Translations under genes and position numbers: made by a program | Shown here: piece after piece, positions 54,307 to 64,000 of the stretch | Layout: each line of letters starts with the position of its first letter | Position numbering within the stretch: position 1 is the first letter of the stretch | The notes under the pieces: model-generated | The model's database searches: none | The model's input: only the letters and a program-made list of their open reading frames with translations | What the model was told of the DNA's origin: nothing | Assembly: GCF_020520425.1 (NCBI RefSeq) | Contig: NC_079489.1 | Span: 19,120,001 to 19,184,000, forward strand | Length of the DNA stretch: 64,000 bases | Reading direction: 5' to 3' | From: Spinacia oleracea | Lineage: Eukaryota > Streptophyta > Magnoliopsida > Caryophyllales > Amaranthaceae

Positions 54307-55329
54307 ATGAAGAAGGAAGGTCCAATCGTGGTGGTCAAGAAAAGATCCATGCGTTTTGAGTCGCTCATAAATCCAGGATGTGGCTACAAAAGTAACAAGT
54401 CCTTTTCTTCGACAACAATCCAAGGTCCATTACAAGAGTCAAGCGATGGAGCGGTCCAAGGTCCGTTACAGGAGCCAGGCAAGGGAGCGGTCCAAAGTTC
54501 GTCATTGGAGCCAAGCAATGGAAGAATAGACACCGTCATTGTAAACGTATTGGCGATTGAAGCAAACACTATTGAGGAAGAATTGACGTACACGAAGAAA
54601 CTCCTTGAAAAACTTGTTAAAGACGGCGAAGAAAAGAGAGCCCAAATCAAACGGCAAGAAGAAAAAATTGCCAATTTGACCAAGAAGCTGGAAAAACGTC
54701 CCTTTGGCGAATCATACAAAAACGGTGAAAACGAAAGTGAAGGCAAAAGCGATGATTCCAAATCGACATTGAAGTCCAAGCCAAGAAGAAGAAAGCCACA
54801 TGGTGATTCATTCTGCTTCCGTCAAATTCAAGATATGATAGCCAAAACTATCAAACATCAACTTGGAGTAGATCCTGGCGAAAGTGGTCATTACATCAAA
54901 CTGTACACAAAAAGGATTGATGCATTGGAGATGCCTGACGCTTATCAACCTCCAAAATTCATGCAGTTTGATGGAAAAGGCAATCCGAAGCAACATGTTG
55001 CACATTTTATTGAAACGTGTAACAGCGCAGGCACCGAAGGAGACTTGCTCGTGAAATAGTTTGTTCGATCGCTAAAAGAAGTTGCCTTCGATTGGTATGC
55101 CGACGAATTAGAATCTGGATCGATTGATAGCTGGGACCAAATGGAAGATTTGTTCCTGAATCGCTTCATCAACGCTCGTCGTATTGTCAGCATGCTGGAG
55201 TTGACACAAACAAACCAGTTGGAGGATGAACCAGTCGTGGAATACATAGATCGTTGGCGGACACTAAGTCTTCAATGCAAGTGTAAAAAACAATCACTTT
55301 ATTGGTACGTAGGCATCTTGGATAATTAA
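54307..55329 (+). pseudogene. Retrotransposon gag with one in-frame stop
   Basis: Met at 54307. N-terminal ~85 residues low-complexity; ~92-138 a charged coiled coil (TKKLLEKLVKDGEEKRAQIK onward). Then follows the gypsy-type Retrotrans_gag domain (PPKFMQFDGKGNPKQHVAHF… to about 55300). A TAG at 55057-55059 interrupts the domain between LLVK and FVRSL, and the frame continues unbroken afterwards to 55329 (AFDWYADEL, then FLNRFINARRIVSM). One nonsense change at a position where a Gln codon is usual therefore inactivated it. No CCHC knuckle is visible. Gag would form the particle that packages element RNA. Confidence 0.8.
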
Positions 55330-57547
55330 AAAAAATCAAGTGCAGCCACATCAAAAAAATGAAAATCATTAAAGGAGTACGTATGTTTTGAAAAACACAA
55401 AACGTTTTTAAAAAATCGAAGTACGACATTGGGGGCATTAGTAAAAGAATTTAAATTTTGTTACTTTATCTTCAAAATTTATTTTTCGAATGATGCCCAT
55501 GAAAGTTGTCGTCATGTACTCAAAGTTTGGAGAAAGCTCAAAAGTACCTAACACCTCGAACCAGCGATAAGCTTCCAAGCACCAGGAGTTCAACTACATT
55601 GAGATCTGGAGAAAGCTTCCAAGCACCAGAGTTTTACTGAAAGAGAAGTCGTCAAATTTCTTGGACAAAAGCACCAAACACCTCGAACCAAAGATCTGGA
55701 GAAAGCTTCCAAGCACTAGGGGTTCGCAAAAACTACATTATAATCTGGAGAAAGCTTCTAAGCACCAGAAATTAGAGCTAAATTGAAGTCTGGAGAAAGC
55801 CGCCAAACACCAGGAATCCACCAAATGTTAGACATGAAGTCTGGAGAAACCTCACACGCACTGAATCACCAACGTTGTTAACAAGACCGCCTCAAGCTAT
55901 TCATGTTGTTTCAAACGGGTAGAAAAAAAAACATCAAAGGACTGTGACTCGCAGAAAACCAGGATATGCATCGGTCTCATGAAATTTCTACGAAGGAAAA
56001 ATACGAAAATGTCTACAATGCATCAATATCCCCGTTATCATCAATCAAACAATTAAGGGTGTACGTGAGTTCCGAAGCAAAGAGTAGACAGAAGCTCTAA
56101 AGAGATTAAAAGAAACAACGAAACAATGCTCCATAATGTTAATGCGGTAGCAATCATCGGTCGATCGGCTTTACAGTAGCAATCATCGGCACCGGTTAAA
56201 GGACACTTCATAAGGACCATAAGAGTGATGGCAACGGACTATATACTGCTATAGCAATGTCAAAGTTGATCCTTCTCTGTTGTGGTTCAGTTGATGTAGA
56301 CAAAGTTAGCTTTCTTTCTCCGTATTGGTGATTGTGATCTCAATTAGGTGGCCTTGCAGCGTGGAGGTTTGTTGACGGGGCCTACGAGGGTCTCCTTCTT
56401 GGTCCTTCTACTGGGCAACTACAATTGTTCAAGGTGGCTGCAAGGTAGCAGGAACGGAAGTACGCAGCACTGCAAATTCAATTGTATCGTCTGGAAATCA
56501 AACTAGACATAACCTACGTACAGTTTCGGTCGAATGTGGCTTTGTTCTTCAAGGAAGATCCTTGGGCGTCGATACTCCAAAACATATGAAAAATTCGAAG
56601 GCTCCTTCTTCATGGTGTTGGCTTATTTAAACTGCACAAAAACTAAAAGAAAAGGAAAAAAAACAACGTTAAACTGTACATGTGCAGCGAGCTTCCTTCT
56701 TCATGACAGATTCACTACAGCAAGATGAACGTCTCCAGTTAACTCTTCTAAGGTGCAACTTCAGTCTCCCCCTCTAGTCAAGTTGTCAAGAGCCGGGACT
56801 CCGCTACGTCGAGGTCGGCTTCGAAGGTTATCTTCTAAAGTGAAAGCTTCTTCTTCAAGTACGGCATTAAGTCGGGCTCGCCGATATTAAAATACTTCAA
56901 GTACGGGAAAACCTGCAAGGCTTCTCTTGGCACGCCGTAAATCAAGGTCTTCAGTGTTCATCACGTACATCTTAATTGCATGGTAGGCCTCCATCTTCAA
57001 CGTTGATGAAAATTACCCTTCATCTTGGATTGGAGCAGTCATGTATTTGGCGATGAATGTTCTTGGTATTAAAAAAGGAGAAGAAGTAGTAAGCCGGCCG
57101 GTTCTAATTCACGTCAAGTATGGCTCCTATCTCAAATAATTCATTCTTTAGGTGTATTTATAACACTAAGTTTGACTAGTTTAATAAGTAGAATTGAGTT
57201 TACACGGTTTACAACTCTTAAAGATAAAGATAAAGATAAAGATAAAGATGGTTTACAAAGTTTATCTTGAATTTTATTGGATATGATCGAGTATGTTCAA
57301 TATTGGTAATTTGGTATCACTCACGTTTATCTTTATCATATACGGAGTTAATTAATATGATTATCCCCAGCAAGGATATTAAAGTGAAGAAGAAGCCCAT
57401 TCAATAATACAAACCGTCAAGGCCAAGTACATGAAGGTATTTCTTGGGTCAAATTATCCGTCCAAATTTTGTTACAAAAGAGATCGATACTCAATCACGA
57501 GCAAACACTCAAAATCGTGTACGTGACTTAGTCTCGAGGGGGCAATT
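55330..57547 (+). other. Non-coding 3' interior of the gag-only element
   Basis: 2.2 kb in which pol would be expected; no protease, RT, RNase H or integrase motif in any frame. 55500-55870 contains a diffuse array of the phrase TCTGGAGAAAGCTTCCAAGC, and 57218-57250 a (GATAAA)n run. Confidence 0.65.
55515..55865 (+). repeat. Degenerate tandem array around TCTGGAGAAAGCTTCC
   Basis: About seven units spaced ~45-65 bp apart share TCTGGAGAAAGCTTCCAAGC followed by ACCAG, with decaying spacers, inside the gag-only retrotransposon. Confidence 0.75.
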
Positions 57548-58335
57548 TGTAGGCATGAAAAATTTGTCTACGTGCCACATTGGATATTATTTGCGTCAAA
57601 AGTCAAAGTACTGATTAATTGACCTCGAAAGTCATTTTGACGGTTTCTTAAATTAATTGATTTGGGTTCTCATATTAATTTAGCCCATTTTAATTATTTT
57701 AATAAAACCCCGGATATAATTTAATGCTTAAACCTAACAAAATAGGTTAAATTGTTATAAACGGGTCACGACTATTAAGTCCGATTTTCGAAGCCCAAAA
57801 CACAAAAACACCTAAAATCTCATGCACTCTATAAATACAAGGTTTTCATCTCATTTCGGGAGGTGGGAGAAAAGACGGCAAAACCTAAAACTCTCCAATC
57901 TCTCCCTGCCAGTCAAGTCACAACTCTCTCCCTAGAAGAAGAACATCAAACATTTAAATCGACGTGCCGTTCCATTCTAGAAGATCAACCTTAGACGAGA
58001 TCAAGCCCGGAGGCCCTTATTCAAGAAGATCAAACCAGTTCGTGAGCAATAAAAAATCAACATCAAATAATCCCGGTGGAAGAAGAACAACAAGCATACA
58101 AAACTGACGTGTCGTTCTATTTCTACATCAACATTTTTGAACGAGATCAAGCCCGAAGACCCTCATTCAAGTACAAATCAAATCAGTCCGTGAACAAAGT
58201 CAAATTCAACATGGAGATCGAATCAGAGGAGCAAATATTAGAGATTGTACCCAGAAACTTCAAAAATCAATAAAATATATTTTGTTCACTATTTTGAGTT
58301 TATTATTTTTGCAGACTCTTAAATTTGTGTTTACA
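57548..58335 (+). repeat. 3' LTR of the gag-only element
   Basis: Same structure as the 5' LTR, TATAAATA at 57830-57837. It points towards the cyclophilin gene, whose ATG is about 360 bp beyond its end. Confidence 0.85.
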
Positions 58336-58696
58336 GGAGTAAGTATTATAATTTGACAGATAAACATAAGTCTAATGTTAGAAAATAATCGTCATTTTAA
58401 AAATACTAAAAAAAAAAAAAAAGCAAACAGAAAAATAACAATGCAAAGAACACCGTCGAATTTGCAGATTGTTTTGTACTTAAAAAAATAAAAAAAATAA
58501 AAAAAAGAGTGGTGTGTTTTTTTGGTCGAAAAAGAGTATGGGTTTGGCATCATGTAAATATAATGCAAAACGGTGGAACTGAAGAGAATAGCCCTCCAAA
58601 CATTATCCATTTCTATCTCCACTCTTTTGCACACTCATTTCTCTCTTCCTTCTACCTTCCAACCAGCTTACCCAAATTCTGTTACAGTTTGCAACA

Positions 58697-61543
58697 ATGG
58701 TGTCTTGCTCAGCTCTTAATTTGCAGTCCCAAATGGTATTTTCCCTTGTTATTCACTTTCTAATTTCAATTTCAATTTCAATTTTGTTGGGTGTTTTTCC
58801 TGCTTTTTAATTCCTGCTTCCAGGACTCAAACTTGAGGATTTGTTCTTGTTTGATTTCATGCATTATAATAAACCTTGCAAATGTAATGTTAATCTTCGA
58901 CTTAATTTTTAGAGTTATTTGTAATTGTAATTTTTATCATAGCAATTCGTCAGTTTCACCTACAATGTTTTAGCAATTCAGTAGTTTGTTTTTCCCTTAC
59001 CCCGGCACTCCTACTACTATTATTTGTTCTATCCTTTCCAGGATTAATGTTCGCTTTGATAATGTAATTTGAACTAGTAATGTGACAACTAAATTGGACT
59101 GGACGGAGTAATTTCGAGTTGGTTGAGTTTGGAAAAAGGTTGGTATAAGCCTCCATTAGAAAAGAAAATTGAAGGATAGGAAAATAAAATAAAATTGACT
59201 GATAGTAGGTGTTGGTGTCCTCTCTTTCTTATGTGAGGTGTTTGGGGTTTGAGATCTGCTGCCTTGTGGGAGAATGAAGGGTTTAAAGACATTTTTATTT
59301 GTTGAACTTTTTATTTCCTTTTGAAAATTTAGGGTGAAAACTGAAATGTGATGTTTAATTGTTGGAAATTTCAGGGTAGCTTCTGCAATACTCGTTTTCA
59401 TGTTCAAAGATTGCCTATGATGACTAGCATGACCACTGTGCCACAATTTCAACGTCTGTCTGCTTCTGCAAGGTACTCAGAATGCAGGTTGTCATCGACA
59501 AATCTTTCTGCATCAGCCTTTGGCTGTAAAATATCGAAGACATCTTCAATCCCACATCGTAGTATTCGATGTATGAGCACCGAAACTGATGTGAGTTTCC
59601 TCTTTATTTACTTTTATCAATTGTTTCTTCATTTTGGATACATATAATGTTAACTGTGGGGATATTGAGATCAGTCATCAACTCATCATTATCAATGAGC
59701 TAGGGGCATTTTGGTGCATTTTGAAGGAAAAGACAGACCAAAACAAAATTCACCTGTCTTCGGCTTTTCAGTATTAAGATTCCTCATTCTCTTTGATGCA
59801 TGGAAGTAAGGAAGGACAATTGAAAGTATGGAAAGAATCAAGGTTCTTCTAGAACCATCAAAGTTGAATATCTGGGTTAGAGTTATCACATACATGAGCA
59901 AGTAATATTTTAATTATAACTTGGGTATGCTTATGTATCATTGGCTCCACTATCTAGTTTCCTACTACTGCTACTTGCAAGAACTGTGTGTAAGTAGGTT
60001 TATCTTTTCGTGTATTCAGTGGCTACTTACATAATGTGTAATTTCCCGGCATGAAAAAATAACAGCTTGGAGATAGTGAGTATTTTTGGCGCACTATTTC
60101 ATTTGATGTCTGTAAAATTGATTGCCGCATCAACATTTTCAGAACTTCAAGTTAGGTCTTTATATATGTTTAGTTGGAATGCAGATTATACTTCATGGTT
60201 TGTGATGTAAAATTTACTTTGTGATTAGGTTCAAGACGTGCAAGCAGAAGTGACCAGTAAAGTCTTCTTTGATGTAGACATTGGTGGGGAGCAAGTGGGA
60301 AGAATTGTTATGGGCTTATTTGGAGGTGTGGTTCCTAAAACTGCTGAGAACTTCCGTGTCCTATGCACAGGTAAGATTTATTTTTGTAACGTATCTTGCA
60401 TCCTGTAATTCCTCTTTTTTGCTGTGTATTTATTGTTATCTTGTCTAGATGTAATGCGACAAAGAATATCTTTGCAACTAAGTGACATATTCTTTTCTGA
60501 ATTCTCTTTAGTATTAAAAGGACTTGGTAAGGATTTTGCAAATAATTTACTTTACTGGGGAAAGTTTGTAAGGGGGATAATCCAAGTAAGATGAAGACCA
60601 AGTATTGCTTCAGCACTAAAAGATTGTAGTTCTACTGTGGTTATAAGAAACAGATTGTCTAGGAAATAAAGCAGGCCAACATGAAAAATTACAACAAAAT
60701 TGGTGAAATACCAATCTTGTACTTGAGCTAACTCACTCAATCCCACTGAAGTTGTAAAATTTAGGGATATGGTTTTTACTAAATTCAAAATATCTACGAA
60801 GGAGATCAAGAGGCAGGGGTTGAGATACTAAAAGTCACCTGTACCTCCATTAATCAGTTTTTATGTTAAGGTTCTTGGTATTGTAAAGGAAAATTCTCCT
60901 TTGACGTCAGCAAATTCTTTTCCTTTCTTTTTTTCAGTGAGACGCAATAATTCTTTTAAGTATGAATTCTGATATTTCATTTAAGAAACAAATAAGGATT
61001 ACGTTGAATTTAAAAGGTTGATGTCTGACATTTTATTACAGGTGACAAAGGCTATGGTTACAAGGGGTGCCACTTTCACCGCATAATTAAAGATTTCATG
61101 ATTCAAGGAGGGGACTTCACCACAGGAGATGTGAGTTCTTGCACCCATCTTTTACCTTTGTGGTTCAGTTTCAGGAGCGGTAACTTGAAGTGACTGAGTG
61201 AATAACCTTGCTTCTTTCAGGGAACTGGAGGAGTAAGCATCTATGGTAACAAATTTGAGGATGAAAACTTCTCATGTAAGTATAATACTAAGACAATAAT
61301 GATACAGTCAAACTTTTAAATTTGCTTAAAGTGGGTTGAGATAATATTTGTTTACTTGATGTAACTGTGAGATTGCTCCATCCCCTTTATAACTTCTGAA
61401 AATCTCTATCTCTAACTGGATCGTTGGAGTCTCTGATTTATATTTTTAATATTGCAGTGAAACATGTTGGACCTGGTGTGTTAAGCATGGCAAATGCTGG
61501 TCCTGACAGCAACGGAAGCCAATTTTTCATTTGCACTGTGAAA
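58697..61543 (+). CDS. Plastid cyclophilin (peptidyl-prolyl isomerase), CYP20-3/ROC4-like, 3'-partial
   Basis: Exons 58697-58735, 59375-59590, 60229-60370, 61042-61130, 61221-61275, 61458-61543. GT...AG introns with consistent phases give 209 residues before the window ends inside a long intron. Residues 1 to ~85 are Ser/Thr/Arg-rich with few acids, as in a chloroplast transit peptide. The cyclophilin fold then begins ([13 protein letters not shown]). Catalytic and cyclosporin-site residues are present: [16 protein letters not shown] (R, F, M, Q), the MANAGP loop (A101-N102 equivalent), and SQFFICT. The last ~50 residues (W-L-D-x-x-H-V-V-F-G) must lie downstream. Plastid cyclophilins isomerise X-Pro bonds; CYP20-3 links redox state to cysteine synthesis. 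CYP20-2 (thylakoid) is the alternative, but FDVDIGGE…GRIVMGLFG favours CYP20-3. A retrotransposon LTR ends 361 bp before the ATG. Confidence 0.9.
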
Positions 61544-61639
61544 GTGAGTTGAAAAATCTAATCTCAGTTCATTTCAGTTTATTAAACATGAACTAAAACA
61601 AGGTTTAAGTTTGGTTAATATTAAAGTTTTGATTAACTA

Positions 61640-61800
61640 ACACCCATTTAGGGTGCTAATCGAGTTGAGCAGCTCGTGAGCAACTCAAATTCAACTCGGT
61701 CAAAACTCGACTTGAGTTGGCTTGACTTGAACTTGACTCGACTCGAAACCTAACGGGCACGAGTTGAGCAAACTCTAACTCGGCTGGATAGCGTGTGACA
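61640..61800. repeat. ACTCGA-rich repeat in cyclophilin intron
   Basis: Multiple 'ACTCGA/TCGAGTT' phrases in both orientations (GAGTTGAGCAGCTCGTGAGC…), a known style of plant repeat end. Borders are unclear. Confidence 0.4.
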
Positions 61801-62033
61801 ACTCGATGATTTTGTATTAATTTCTTTTGGAGAAGAGTACATTAGTAATAATAATAATAATAATTGCTACATAAAGAAAACGAAAATTAATTGAACAAAG
61901 ACAAGTACGTAGAGAAATTCTAGAATCACTTAAGCGGTTACCCACTTCTTCACCATTTTCCACATTTAGAAATTAAATTCCATCTACTCAATAAGAGTTT
62001 ATAAATGGGTGGCTATAGTATTAGTATCTAGTA

Positions 62034-62307
62034 CTTCCTCCGTTTTTTTTTACTTGCATCATTTTCCTTTTTTGGAAGTTGCATATTACTTGGACCATTT
62101 CTCTCTGTGGTATACATTCACATGTTTTTTGGTGTGTTCATACGCCAAACACCCATTGTACCCTAATACATATTTTTATATTTACCATTAATATCTAACC
62201 CTTTTCCACCTAATTTGTTTGTTATTACATGGGCATGCTTGAAATGTACTTCCTTTCTTAATATTTGTGCCCAACCCAAATGGTGCAAGTAAAAAAAACA
62301 GAGGAAG
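62034..62307. mobile_element. Stowaway MITE in cyclophilin intron, 274 bp
   Basis: The left end CTTCCTCCGTTTTTTTTTAC and the inverted right end CTTCCTCTGTTTTTTTTACT match through TTGCA(C/T)CATTT. TA flanks lie at 62032-62033 and 62308-62309. Confidence 0.85.
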
Positions 62308-64000
62308 TAACTAGTATCATCTAGTTACTCATGCTATTTGTAGATGGAAACATCAACTTTATTTTGACTTGCCCATATGTTTGAGTGTGTTGATTGGTGG
62401 GTGAACTAACACCTTTAGTTTTCAAATGAAGGCTTAGAACTTTGCATTTCACTCCACATGATTTGCAGTTTTTTATTTCCAAATTTCCTCATTGAGTAAG
62501 TCTTCCATGAATCCATTCCCGTTGTTGAACAAAGGGTTTTCCATACTCCTTCTCCAATGAAGGTATCCTTTATATTAGTGAAATTGTTCCTGAATGATGT
62601 TTACTTTCAATGTTGAATTTCAAACACTCCCAAAATTCGAGTAGCTTAGAAGAAAAAATATCAAATATTTTTACAAACTGCAAAATTTGCCTTTGTTCAA
62701 CGACTAACTCTCGAATTTCAGGTCACATCCCTATTTTATTTTACTGTCCGAGGACATATTTCCGAACGATGAAATTTTAAAATCAACGCAACAAAAATTG
62801 GATAGTGACTTGGTTAGGATTGAACATTTTTTCTGAGAACTAATTTTATGAACAAATTGAAGCATACACCTTGTTATCATTGCAGAACCCTTGTGACATC
62901 TCGCCCTCAAGTTTAGGGCCTATTAATGTGGTCAAGCAGTCAAGAATTCTTTTTGGTAAATGGCTTTTCAACTGGCTGAAAAGCAAGCTTTTTAGTTGCT
63001 GCTCAACCAGTTTTTTTAATCCAAAAATGAAAATTTTAAGTCAAGTTTGCATAAGCAAAAGTTGATTTATCGAACATCTTTGAAATAGCTAATGTTAGGC
63101 TGATTAAACAAGTAATACAAAGAGCTTTAGTTGTTCAAACAAGCCAGTGGACCAACCAACAACTAATTCTGAAACAAGGCCTTTCTCTGAATTACACTGT
63201 TATGAATCATTTGTTCAGACAGGTTTCCATAGCTTCAATATGATCTGAAGTGAACTGTGAGAGTAATGCTCCAGAAGTTCCATGGGCTCTTTATAACCAG
63301 TAGAACACAAACGCTAGTGTTGTTTCTCTTGGTTTGATTCTGTAATGCTTCCCCTTACTTTGATTTCTTTGGCCATGACCCCTTGGCCCTTGAATTATAG
63401 TGATCGTAAGTTGACAGTCTCATTATGTTAGCACAGCCTCCCTTGGCCCATGTTCCATTCAGTAGGTGCTTATCACTAATAAACTATTCTCTTTTTGGGT
63501 TATATCATTCATTTTGCTTTCCGTGGCTTCTAATCGTCTGCTACAGTTCATCTAAATGATTAACATTTCAATTTCATGCTTAATAAACTGCAAAAATTTG
63601 TAACACTAACACATGGGGGTCTTTTAGCATTATTGCCTATCTTCAGCCTTAACCCAAAACAAGTGTAATGGAACTTGCAATAGTTGCGTCACGAGGTGTG
63701 ATAAACTAAAGCCTTCCGAAAAGGATGGGGTTGGCTGCATGAACCATGAAATTACAGAAATCACGTTTGGGATAATGTGATAAAACTGAAACTGTAGAGT
63801 CATACACTCATACACTGTTTGGGTTCTTCACAAACCAACTCACCTATGTCTAATCTATCCCTGACCGAAAGAAATAATAAGAAAACAAGTCTGAGAGAAA
63901 CAAGTGATATGTGGAATTGAATATTTTGCCTGGTGAATTTCTTGTCCTTTGTTTCCTAATATATAAGAGTGATAAGAAAGTGAAAGCATTAGCTAGATAT
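62308..64000 (+). other. Rest of the long cyclophilin intron (runs off the window)
   Basis: No exon matching the cyclophilin C-terminus was found up to 64000. 62917-63180 begins AGGGCCTATTAA and ends near CAAGGCCT with several inverted 'gcttttcaactggctgaaaagc' phrases, perhaps a hAT-like MITE. Nothing else recognised. Confidence 0.5.

Larger units (their letters stand above)
53428..58335 (+). mobile_element. Gag-only LTR retrotransposon (TR-GAG-like, Ty3/gypsy-derived), 4908 bp
   Basis: LTRs 53428-54213 and 57548-58335 (TGTAGGCA…TTTACA) differ at a dozen or so sites. The 5-bp TSD GGAGT lies at 53423-53427 and 58336-58340, within the terminal bases of a Stowaway MITE. A primer-binding-site-like TTGGCACGCTCGGTGGGAC follows the 5' LTR (54217-54235) and a purine tract GAGGGGGCAATT precedes the 3' LTR. 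The 3.3-kb interior has only a gag-type frame (54307-55329, one internal stop) and no protease, RT or integrase. It is non-autonomous, in the manner of TR-GAG elements. Confidence 0.85.

Noticed and set aside
58392..58634. Minus-strand 80-codon frame
   Set aside because: Phe/Tyr-rich translation of an A-rich stretch upstream of the cyclophilin gene.

Overview
The window is nuclear DNA of a flowering plant. It is AT-rich and repeat-dense, its genes have GT/AG introns, and it carries many Stowaway-type MITEs with CTCCCTCCGTCC ends, Ty1/copia and Ty3/gypsy LTR retrotransposons, L1-type LINEs, MULEs, a probable Helitron and a tRNA-like SINE. The repeat style suggests a dicot, perhaps of the spinach/beet/quinoa group (Amaranthaceae). 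That assignment is inference from general appearance, not from a marker gene.

Four host genes are recognisable. (1) 3053-3778 (+): the C-terminal exon of a UGT74-like UDP-glycosyltransferase with an intact 44-residue PSPG box; no first exon is visible. (2) 21513-23302 (+): a two-exon, 222-aa POLYCHOME/UVI4-OSD1-type inhibitor of the anaphase-promoting complex. (3) 29357-32323 (+): a seven-exon, 216-aa ATG101 autophagy-initiation protein whose splice phases all close. (4) 58697-61543 (+, continues past the window): the first six exons of a plastid-targeted cyclophilin (CYP20-3/ROC4-like). The proteins belong to unrelated pathways (specialised metabolism, cell cycle, autophagy, protein folding), so no operon-like logic is expected.

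Most of the rest is transposable elements, many nested and datable relative to each other by target-site duplications (TSDs). 9.6-15.65 kb is a four-deep nest: an ATAAG-repeat element holds a Stowaway MITE, which holds a minus-strand L1 LINE, which holds both a MULE (10080-11895, TSD AAATTTAAA) and an Athila-like solo LTR (13208-15277, TSD ATTAG). The MULE carries a transposase C-terminus facing a small GRF-zinc-finger gene. A second MULE of the same family (25595-27163, TSD TAGAAATTA) is a Pack-MULE carrying a piece of a PPR gene. 34.2-35.6 kb is a TIR element filled with a palindromic ~31-bp minisatellite and an (AAT)n tract. 36896-47281 is a young, apparently complete 10.4-kb Angela/BARE-like copia element (TSD ATTCT) inside an older copia relic. 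47.8-51.36 kb is a gypsy leader plus LTR that abuts a broken mariner-like transposase (51357-52871). 53428-58335 is a gag-only LTR retrotransposon (TSD GGAGT) inserted in the last bases of a Stowaway MITE, about 360 bp upstream of the cyclophilin start codon.

No rRNA, tRNA gene, CRISPR array or bacterial-type operon was seen. The best candidates for something undescribed are the MULE family (convergent GRF ORF, gene capture, TIRs built of short repeated phrases) and the palindromic minisatellite element.
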